Of a stretch of DNA of 8,305 nucleotides, positions 1-5,772 are shown one piece after another; position 1 is the first letter of the stretch; each line of letters begins with the position of its first letter. Location of the stretch: NCBI GenBank assembly GCA_013813825.1, contig JACCRA010000381.1, positions 1 to 8,305 on the forward strand. Reading direction: 5' to 3'. The notes beneath the pieces were generated by a model. It did not search any database. It saw only the letters and a list, made by a program, of their open reading frames with translations, and was not told where the DNA came from. Both the position numbers and the translations under genes were made by a program. The stretch is from Pyrinomonadaceae bacterium. Its GTDB lineage: Bacteria; Acidobacteriota; Blastocatellia; Pyrinomonadales; Pyrinomonadaceae.

Positions 1-725
1 TCACCGTCAAACAGTTGCTCGCTAAGATCAAGATCGAAAAGGACGCGCTCGTCGAAGAACAACAATCGAAGGTCGCTGAAAAGGAGAAGCGGCTTGCGCG
101 CCGCGTCAACAGCGACTCGCGCATCAAGAATTTCCAGTACAACTTGGAATATCAAAAAAACGAGTTGGAGCGCCATGAGAAAGCGCTCGGCGAGACACGG
201 GCGCAGATCGCCGATCTGGAAGGGCGGATTAACAACGTGCCCGAAACTCAAGTCGGGCTTGAACGATTGGATCGCGAGTTTGGGATGCGCAAGCAGAGTT
301 ACGATCAGTTGCTCGACAAGAAGCGGCAAGTCGATCTGGGCAACGTAGTCGCGGTCAACTCGCAGGGCGAATCGATCCAAGTGCTCGATCCGGCCAACCT
401 GCCGAGCCAGCCCATCGCGCCGAAGCGTCCCATGTTGCTGGGACTCGGCCTCGCCGCCGGCCTCGGCCTCGGCCTCCTGCTCGCTATCGGCGCCGAAGTG
501 CCGCGTTTGCTGACGGTTCAGAGCGTCGAGGACGCACGCCACTACACCAACAATCTACCCGTCCTCATTACCGTCCCCACGCTTCTGACGCCGCGTGAGC
601 AACGTCGTCAGCGCATCCGCCGCACGGCGCTGGCGCTCGCCGGAATCACCATTACTGTGGTCAGCATCCCGGCGCTCGCCCTGCTGATCAGAATGACGCA
701 CGTGCTTGATAGGTTCGCATCATAG
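1..725 (+). CDS. Wzz/GumC-type polysaccharide chain-length determinant, C-terminal part (5' end outside window)
   Basis: This is the C-terminal part of an inner-membrane polysaccharide co-polymerase that sets chain length and couples polymerisation to export. The frame is open from base 3 with no start, so the gene begins upstream. Visible order: a charged coiled coil rich in Lys, Glu, Arg and Gln (about 30-230); a GNVR-type segment with the pattern VPETQVGLERLDREF, then SYDQLLDKK (about 235-330); a proline-rich PSQPIAPKRP motif; and a Gly/Leu-rich membrane helix (about 429-500). This is the classical Wzz/Wzc end. A short cytosolic stretch with LPVLITVPTLL and many Arg residues follows, then a further hydrophobic helix (about 621-690) and the TAG stop at 723-725. 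No kinase domain is fused; the separate kinase at 1900 is the likely partner. The extra C-terminal helix resembles chain-length proteins of exosortase-linked loci, which is an inference from memory of the family. Confidence 0.88.
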   Translation, partial: TVKQLLAKIKIEKDALVEEQQSKVAEKEKRLARRVNSDSRIKNFQYNLEYQKNELERHEKALGETRAQIADLEGRINNVPETQVGLERLDREFGMRKQSYDQLLDKKRQVDLGNVVAVNSQGESIQVLDPANLPSQPIAPKRPMLLGLGLAAGLGLGLLLAIGAEVPRLLTVQSVEDARHYTNNLPVLITVPTLLTPREQRRQRIRRTALALAGITITVVSIPALALLIRMTHVLDRFAS

Positions 726-804
726 AAGGGATGAGGGATGAGGGATGAAGAAGAACAGCAGTTGGCTCTTAATTTCATCCTTCATCCTTCATCCCTCATC
801 CCTT
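726..804 (+). repeat. Inverted repeat / long hairpin built of GGATGA heptads
   Basis: The left arm (726-750) contains GGGATGA three times in tandem. The right arm (780-804) holds the complementary TTCATCC/CTCATCC units, and the TTCATCC array itself begins at 774. Paired base by base, 726-750 and 780-804 give 25 consecutive pairs, 24 Watson-Crick plus one G-T (G-U in RNA) at 742/788, around a loop of about 29 nt. The left arm starts at the base right after the TAG stop (723-725). The right arm ends four bases before the Shine-Dalgarno of the next gene. No T-run follows, so a Rho-independent terminator is unlikely. It may act as an mRNA-stabilising, processing or coupling element, or be a dispersed repeat with no role here. 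Confidence 0.9.
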
Positions 805-808
805 ACCT

Positions 809-814
809 CGGAGG
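809..814 (+). promoter_or_regulatory. Shine-Dalgarno that decides a GTG start
   Basis: CGGAGG ends six bases before GTG 821. An in-frame TTG at 815 directly abuts it and so has no usable spacing. The protein from GTG begins (M)YREFYGLRELPF, which matches the usual N-terminus of ExeA-like ATPases of EPS loci. GTG 821 is therefore preferred. Confidence 0.8.
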
Positions 815-820
815 TTGCTT

Positions 821-1903
821 GTGTACAGAGAGTTTTACGGACTGAGAGAGTTGCCATTCGCGCTGACGCCCGATCCGCGGTTCGTCTATTTCACGCCGTC
901 GCACACGGAAGTAATGGCGAATTTGCACTACGGGATCGAGAGTGGGAAAGGGCTGATTGTGGTGACGGGCGAGGTAGGGACAGGCAAGACCACTATCCTG
1001 CGCTGGATCATGCAGCGGCTGGATCGAACGGTGCTCGTCGGCTACGTCTTCAATCCGCGCCTTTCGGTGCCGGAGTTCTACCAGCACATCGCGCGCGTCC
1101 TCAATGTTAAAGACTGGGAGAACAAAGCGGGACTTTTGTTCGCGCTCGGCAAGACACTCGAAGAGCGCCACTCCCTCGGCCTCCGCACCGTGATCATCAT
1201 CGACGAGGCGCACGGCCTCTCGGCCAACGTCCTCGAAGAGATCAGGCTGCTCTCGAATTACGAGACCGACTCGGCGAAGCAGTTGCAAATCGTTTTGACG
1301 GGGCAGCCGGAGTTGCGCGAAGTCTTAAACGATCCGGGTCTGCGTCAACTCAAGCAGCGCATTGCTCTGCGCTGCCAGATCAACCCGCTCCCGAGCGTCG
1401 AAGAGACGGATCGTTACATCAAGGCGCGCATGATGGTGGCGGGAGCCGAGCGCACCGACGTTTTCACGCCGAGCGCGATTGATTTTATCTACCGTTGCTC
1501 GGAGGGCATTCCGCGCCAGATCAATAACCTCTGCGACAACGCACTCCTGACCGGCTTTGCCGCCGGCGAGTACACCATCTCGCGCTCGATCATCGAGGAG
1601 GTCGCCGACAATCTCGACATGCTGCCCGAGGCGATGACCCTCAGGCAGGCGAGCGTTGAGCGCGAGGCCGTAGCGCCGATTTTTACCTCATCGGGGCGCG
1701 CCGAACTGTGGGCCGCCGGTACGGGCAATTACACCGCGACGGCAGCGGCAAGCCATGACAGCGACGAAGTTGCCGCCGCGACGACGCCACCACCATCATC
1801 GCCATCATTATCGTCCGCAGCGGCCGAGACACCGGCTCCCGAGTTGAGCGACATCGGCGCGGCTTTCCGCCAATGGGATTCGGTGGGGGAGAGATATAAA
1901 TGA
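821..1903 (+). CDS. ExeA-like AAA+ ATPase of an EPS/exosortase-type locus
   Basis: Cytosolic P-loop ATPase of 360 residues, related to general secretion protein A and to the ATPases that accompany XrtA-type EPS loci. The N-terminus EFYGLRELPFALTPDPRFVY is the family signature. Walker A is GEVGTGKTT (residues 50-58) and Walker B is VIIIDEAH (124-131). A sensor-1-like strand with LTGQPEL lies at about 158-165, followed by LKQRIALRCQI and a helical lid with GIPRQINNLCDNAL. After about residue 270 the protein becomes an Ala/Thr/Pro/Ser-rich tail with no recognisable domain. ExeA proper carries a membrane span and a peptidoglycan-binding domain there, so this is the shorter EPS-locus form. Its exact role is not settled; energy transduction or regulation of assembly is inferred from context. 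The stop overlaps the start of the kinase gene by four bases (ATGA), implying translational coupling. Confidence 0.92.
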   Translation: MYREFYGLRELPFALTPDPRFVYFTPSHTEVMANLHYGIESGKGLIVVTGEVGTGKTTILRWIMQRLDRTVLVGYVFNPRLSVPEFYQHIARVLNVKDWENKAGLLFALGKTLEERHSLGLRTVIIIDEAHGLSANVLEEIRLLSNYETDSAKQLQIVLTGQPELREVLNDPGLRQLKQRIALRCQINPLPSVEETDRYIKARMMVAGAERTDVFTPSAIDFIYRCSEGIPRQINNLCDNALLTGFAAGEYTISRSIIEEVADNLDMLPEAMTLRQASVEREAVAPIFTSSGRAELWAAGTGNYTATAAASHDSDEVAAATTPPPSSPSLSSAAAETPAPELSDIGAAFRQWDSVGERYK

Positions 1904-3333
1904 GCAAAGTTTACGAAGCCCTCAAGCGCGCCGCCGAGAAGCAGCAGCGCGCGGCGCAGGAACGGAAGTCGCCGGAAGCGTCGCCCGCCGCTGACGCCGT
2001 GCCGCCACCATCATCACTGTCGCCATCTTCTTCGATGCCCACCCCTCAGCAGAACGGTCACGATGCGGGGGAGCGCCGCGAGGGCGCGGTCACAGCTTCT
2101 CTGCGGAAGGCCGCGCAGCAGCAGCCGTCGCTGTCGCCGAATGCGGAAGCGCCGCCTGCCGGCGTGAATGGGACAACGAACGGCAGCAGTAACGGCCATC
2201 AACATCTCGCGGACATTCCCGAAGTTCTGCTTCGCCCCTCGAGCGTCTTCCGCGCCCCCGGCGATAGTGGTGGTGGCGGCGATGTTGACGCTACTCGCAA
2301 AGGGGAACCATCTGTCGTCTGGCCCCATGGCGCGAACAGCACCGATCCCGCTGCGCCGGGACCAGTTGAAATTATTCAAGGTTTGCCGGGCGCGTCGCCT
2401 GCGGACCTTTCCAGATCAGCGTTCACTGAGCACACCGATGTCGCTGCCACAGTCGGATCGGCACTCTCCGGCGGGTTGGCCTCGCGTGTTGCTGGGGCAA
2501 CGGTGAACGCTGTCGGCTCGACGCGCGTCAAGGATTACCCCTCTCTGGAGGTGGATCCGGCGCGCGTCGAACCACATCTCGTCGCGCTGACGCAGCCGCG
2601 CTCCGCGCACGCCGAGCGTTATCGCAGTTTGCGGACACGCGTATTGCACGCGGGCGAGCGTCAAAAGATGCAAGCCCTTGTCGTCACCAGCGCGGGCGTG
2701 ATGGAAGGCAAGACCGTTACGGCCTTAAACCTCGCGTGGCTGCTCGCGCAGACAGACGGCGTGCGCGCCATCCTCGTCGATGGCGATTTGCGCCACCCGT
2801 GCTCCAGCGAGTATCTCGACATCGAAGCGCCCATCGGCCTCTCGGAAATTCTCGCCGGCGAGGCCAAACTCGACGATACCATCGTGCGGCTCGAACCGGC
2901 AGGGCTGTATCTGCTGCCCGGCGGGCACTCGCGCGACAATGTTGCCGAGGCGCTCTCAGGACCGAAGTTTCTCGCTGTGCTCGCGGAACTGCGCCGCTCT
3001 TTCGACTACATCATCATCGACGCCCCGCCGCTCGGCATTTTCACCGACGCCACCGTGCTCATCAATCGCGCCGACAGCGCGCTGATCGTCGTCCGCTCCG
3101 GGCGGACGCGCTTCTCGGCGCTCGACCGCGTGCTTGAACCGCTACCGCGCGAGCGCATTCTCGGCGTCGTCTTAAACGCCGCGGACGAGGTGCCCGACGA
3201 GTCGAACTACTATTACCAGCGCCGCCGCTACGGACAGGGCGGCGACACGCCGGCGAAGGATGCGGAAGACGCTCCTGAGACTGTTGCTGCCCCAGCCGCC
3301 GTCGCCGATAACGGGAAAGGAGTCGGAGGATAG
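1900..3333 (+). CDS. BY-family tyrosine autokinase (CpsD/CapB/Wzc-kinase type) with long disordered N-terminal linker
   Basis: Cytosolic bacterial tyrosine kinase of 477 residues that would phosphorylate itself and act with the chain-length protein at 1-725. It opens with MSKVYEALKRAAEKQQRA, a short helix seen at the start of many EPS-locus kinases. Residues of about 22-215 are a Pro/Ser/Ala/Gly/Asn-rich, low-complexity linker. The kinase core then has the oligomerisation motif EX2RX2R (E239, R242, R245), Walker A SAGVMEGKT (264-272), Walker A' ILVDGDLRHP (291-300) and Walker B YIIIDAPP (370-377). A C-terminal tyrosine cluster, Y437-Y439 plus Y444, is the probable autophosphorylation site. 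Walker A lacks the common Pro-Gly before EGK, but the GKT core is intact. At 477 residues it is well above the usual 230-300 because of the linker. The start ATG overlaps the preceding TGA, with a GGGGGAGA ribosome site just upstream. Confidence 0.93.
   Translation: MSKVYEALKRAAEKQQRAAQERKSPEASPAADAVPPPSSLSPSSSMPTPQQNGHDAGERREGAVTASLRKAAQQQPSLSPNAEAPPAGVNGTTNGSSNGHQHLADIPEVLLRPSSVFRAPGDSGGGGDVDATRKGEPSVVWPHGANSTDPAAPGPVEIIQGLPGASPADLSRSAFTEHTDVAATVGSALSGGLASRVAGATVNAVGSTRVKDYPSLEVDPARVEPHLVALTQPRSAHAERYRSLRTRVLHAGERQKMQALVVTSAGVMEGKTVTALNLAWLLAQTDGVRAILVDGDLRHPCSSEYLDIEAPIGLSEILAGEAKLDDTIVRLEPAGLYLLPGGHSRDNVAEALSGPKFLAVLAELRRSFDYIIIDAPPLGIFTDATVLINRADSALIVVRSGRTRFSALDRVLEPLPRERILGVVLNAADEVPDESNYYYQRRRYGQGGDTPAKDAEDAPETVAAPAAVADNGKGVGG
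3325..3329 (+). promoter_or_regulatory. Shine-Dalgarno that supports a TTG start at 3335
   Basis: GGAGG inside the last codons of the kinase gene sits five bases before TTG 3335, and the kinase stop TAG (3331-3333) lies between them. The longer alternative, ATG 3260, would overlap the kinase by 74 bases and add 25 residues (MRKTLLRLLLPQPP...) unlike the family N-terminus. TTG 3335 gives a one-base gap and a normal short cytosolic lead into the first membrane helix. Confidence 0.7.
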
Positions 3334-3334
3334 C

Positions 3335-4723
3335 TTGGCTGCTTCGCGTTTCAATGAGCGGACCTTTTTGCTGATCATCGCCGAAGTGCTGTTGATGTTC
3401 GGTGCGGTGGTGGCGGCTGCCAATTTGCGCCTTGGCGCAGGTGAGGCTTACCGCGAGTTGGTGATCGAGCACGGCTTTTACAAGGCGGCGCTGGCCGCGC
3501 TGTTTTGCCTGAGCGCCTTTTACCTCTACGATCTTTACGACTTCATCGTGATGCACGACCGGCGCGAGTTGGTGCTGCGCCTGATTCAGGCGCTCGGCCT
3601 CGCCTGGGTCGCGCTGGCGCTGGTCTTCTATGCGATGCCGCGAATAATGCTCGGACGCGGCATCCTGCTGATCGCTCTGCCGCTTTCGCTGGCGCTGATG
3701 GTCGGCTGGCGGGTCTCGATCCATTGGCTGCTCGGCCACCCGAATGTCGGCGAACGCATCCTGATCGTTGGCGCGGGCGATACGGCCGTCGAGATCGCGC
3801 GCGAAGTGTTGGAACGGCGCGACGCGGGCTACCGGATCGTCGGCTTCATCGACAACACACCGGAACTAATAGGGCAGAGCTTGATCAACCCGCGCGTGAT
3901 CGGCGTGACGGACGAGTTGGACCAGATCGTGAAGCGCGAGGGCATCGACCGGATCATCGTCGCGCTCGGCGAACGGCGTGGCATGTTCCCGACGCAGCAG
4001 TTGCTTGACCTGAGCCTGAGCGGCCACGTCCACATCGAAGAAGGCGCGTCGTTCTACGAACGGGTTTCGGGGCGCGTCCATCTCGGCATGATGCGCCCGT
4101 CGTGGCTCATCTTTTCAGGGCGTGGGCGGCAGGCGCGCTTGAGCGCCGTCGCGCGGGCGTTTTTGCACCGGGGCGTCGCGCTCGTCGGCGGGCTGATCTC
4201 GCTCCCGGTGGCGCTCGTGACGGCCGTACTGATCAAGCTCGAATCGCCCGGCCCCATCTTGTACAAGCAGGAGCGCGTCGGCCAGAACGGGCGGCCGTTC
4301 ACGATCATGAAGTTTCGCTCGATGCGCTCGGACGCGGAGAAGGATGGTCCCGTCTGGGCCCAGTCGGGCGATGCGCGCGTCACTCGCGTCGGACGCGTGA
4401 TTCGCAAAATTCGTATCGACGAGATTCCGCAGTTCTGGAACATTCTGAAGGGCGAGATGAACTTCGTCGGCCCGCGCCCCGAACGTCCGCACTTCGTCCG
4501 CCAACTGGCCGAGGAGATTCCGTACTACGAGCAGCGTCACCTGATCCCGCCGGGGCTGACCGGCTGGGCGCAGATCAAATACGAGTACGGCGCGTCGATT
4601 GAAGACGCCCGGCAGAAGCTGCAATATGATCTGTATTACATCAAAAATCAGAGCTTGATGATGGACGCCGCGATCATGTTCGAGACCGTCAAGATCGTCC
4701 TCTTCGGGCGCGGCGCGCGGTGA
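3335..4723 (+). CDS. Polyprenyl-phosphate sugar-1-phosphate transferase (initiating EPS glycosyltransferase)
   Basis: Inner-membrane enzyme of 462 residues that transfers a sugar 1-phosphate from a nucleotide sugar to undecaprenyl phosphate, the first committed step of repeat-unit synthesis. The N-terminal half has about four membrane helices (roughly residues 10-125). A Rossmann-like CoA_binding_3 domain follows, with ERILIVGAGDTA at 140-151 and GFIDN soon after. A fifth membrane segment (about 280-302) leads into the catalytic domain: SPGPILYKQERVG (304-316), KFRSMRSDAE (326-335), the Asp-Glu dyad D362-E363 in DEIPQFWNILKGEMNFVGPRPERP (362-385 region), and PPGLTGWAQ (405-413). All key motifs are intact and the length is typical of the WbaP/EpsB-like family of EPS loci. 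The sugar (Glc, Gal or other) cannot be told from sequence. The TTG start and one-base gap point to coupling with the kinase. Confidence 0.94.
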   Translation: MAASRFNERTFLLIIAEVLLMFGAVVAAANLRLGAGEAYRELVIEHGFYKAALAALFCLSAFYLYDLYDFIVMHDRRELVLRLIQALGLAWVALALVFYAMPRIMLGRGILLIALPLSLALMVGWRVSIHWLLGHPNVGERILIVGAGDTAVEIAREVLERRDAGYRIVGFIDNTPELIGQSLINPRVIGVTDELDQIVKREGIDRIIVALGERRGMFPTQQLLDLSLSGHVHIEEGASFYERVSGRVHLGMMRPSWLIFSGRGRQARLSAVARAFLHRGVALVGGLISLPVALVTAVLIKLESPGPILYKQERVGQNGRPFTIMKFRSMRSDAEKDGPVWAQSGDARVTRVGRVIRKIRIDEIPQFWNILKGEMNFVGPRPERPHFVRQLAEEIPYYEQRHLIPPGLTGWAQIKYEYGASIEDARQKLQYDLYYIKNQSLMMDAAIMFETVKIVLFGRGAR

Positions 4724-4760
4724 AGTAAAGGGCGTTTTGATGTTTAGTGGTTCAGAGTTT

Positions 4761-4765
4761 GGAGG
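4761..4765 (+). promoter_or_regulatory. Shine-Dalgarno choosing ATG 4772 over GTG 4769
   Basis: GGAGG sits six bases before ATG 4772 and three before the overlapping in-frame GTG 4769. The ATG has the better spacing, so it is taken as the start; the choice changes the protein by one residue. Confidence 0.65.
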
Positions 4766-4771
4766 TTAGTG

Positions 4772-5749
4772 ATGAAGAGAAACAGACCCGCCACCACCAC
4801 GTTAATTTTTGCCGGTGTGTTGCTGCTGCTGGGCGTGCTGCTACAGCCCGTCTCGCCGCCGTTGCTGGCGCAGTCGCCGGCTGCCGCCGCTACCCCCGCC
4901 CCCACGCCGGTCGTCACAACATTGCAGGAGATTAAGCCGGAACCACGACAACCGGCGACGACGCCGACTCCGCAACAGCAGACGCGCCCACGCATCACCA
5001 CCACTCCGACTCCTACCACGACGACGGTGGGCGATAATCCGTCCCTGCGGCTAGAGCCGGACGACACGTCCGCGCCGCCGCGCCCGGATGTGCCAGTCGA
5101 AACACTGGTGAACCGCCGCGAGGGATTGAGCGAAGCGGATGCGGCCATCGTGCCGTATTACAACAGCTTCCTCTCCAGCTACCGCCTCGGCCCCGAAGAC
5201 GTGATCTCGATTACGGTCTTTGGTCCCTATCAGAGTCGCTATTCAAAGCCCAGCATCCTCATCCCGCCGGACGCCATTATCTCTCACCCGTTGTTGCCCG
5301 ACGGTTTGTTCGTCGGCGGCAAGACGACGAAGCAGGTGCAGGACGACCTGATCAAGCTGCTTGATGAGTACATCATCGAGCCGAAGGTGACGGTCTCGCT
5401 CGACAAGGCGCAGTCGGCGGCCTTCGCCGTCTTCGGCGACGTGGGGCAACCGGGCGTCAAGGTGATGAGCCGCCGTCTCTCCGTCCTCGATGCGCTCAAT
5501 CTGTCTGGCGGTATTCTCAGAACCGGCAACAAGAAGAAGGTGGTGCTGTTGCGTCGTACGGCCGGTAATTATCTCAAGCCGCAGTACATCGATGTCGCCG
5601 CCATCGAAAAGGGCAAGAAGCCCGACGACACTTTTCTCGTCCCCGGCGATCAACTCGTCGTGACCGGCAACACCTTGAAGACGGTCGAAAAGATACTAGG
5701 CTATCTGCCGATTGTCAGCTTCTTCCGCATCTTCACCGGCGGGTTTTAG
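4772..5749 (+). CDS. Polysaccharide export protein (Poly_export plus SLBB), non-lipoprotein form
   Basis: Periplasmic/outer-membrane export component related to Wza, 325 residues. A signal peptide (KRNR, then a Leu-rich core, then PPLLAQS at about 30-35) is followed by a Pro/Thr/Ala-rich linker to about residue 115. The Poly_export domain starts at YRLGPEDVISITVFG (137-151). It continues through the DAIISHPLLPDGLFVGGKT strand-turn region, KQVQDDLIKLLDEYI and PKVTVSLDKAQS. The SLBB domain begins at FGDVGQPGVKVM (221-232) and includes SVLDALNLSGGI and VPGDQLVV. The end, ILGYLPIVSFFRIF, is hydrophobic and could be the membrane-inserting helix. There is no lipobox and I see no cysteine in the protein, unlike E. 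coli Wza, which is acylated at its N-terminal Cys. It lies 48 bp after the sugar transferase, most likely in the same transcript. Confidence 0.92.
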   Translation: MKRNRPATTTLIFAGVLLLLGVLLQPVSPPLLAQSPAAAATPAPTPVVTTLQEIKPEPRQPATTPTPQQQTRPRITTTPTPTTTTVGDNPSLRLEPDDTSAPPRPDVPVETLVNRREGLSEADAAIVPYYNSFLSSYRLGPEDVISITVFGPYQSRYSKPSILIPPDAIISHPLLPDGLFVGGKTTKQVQDDLIKLLDEYIIEPKVTVSLDKAQSAAFAVFGDVGQPGVKVMSRRLSVLDALNLSGGILRTGNKKKVVLLRRTAGNYLKPQYIDVAAIEKGKKPDDTFLVPGDQLVVTGNTLKTVEKILGYLPIVSFFRIFTGGF

Positions 5750-5758
5750 AGCTGAGTG

Positions 5759-5764
5759 AGGAGG
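5759..5764 (+). promoter_or_regulatory. Shine-Dalgarno for the Ycf48-like gene
   Basis: A full AGGAGG lies eight bases before ATG 5773. It supports that ATG as the true start even though the first residues are encoded by tandem heptads and there is no other in-frame ATG, GTG or TTG start before the hydrophobic segment. Confidence 0.75.
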
Positions 5765-5772
5765 GCGAAGGA

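Noticed and set aside
726..808. Hairpin as a Rho-independent terminator
   Set aside because: The stem is strong, but no T-run follows (TACCTCGGAGG comes next) and the downstream gene sits immediately after it in the same pathway.
745..1110. A + strand open frame starting inside the hairpin (MKKNSSWLLISSFILHPSS...)
   Set aside because: It runs out of frame through the start of the well-supported ATPase gene. Its leader-like N-terminus is only the translated heptad repeat, and the rest is Arg/Ala/Asp-rich shadow sequence.
803..1288. A 161-codon - strand open frame opposite the ATPase gene
   Set aside because: Antisense to Walker A and Walker B coding sequence; no family resemblance and no ribosome site judged convincing.
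3062..3739. A 225-codon - strand open frame across the kinase/transferase junction
   Set aside because: It is antisense to two intact genes with clear motifs. Its Arg/Gln/His-rich composition is typical of GC-rich shadow frames, with no domain recognised.
4724..4771. Separate promoter for the export gene
   Set aside because: The 48-bp gap contains only the ribosome site and no convincing -35/-10 pair. Read-through from the transferase gene is simpler.
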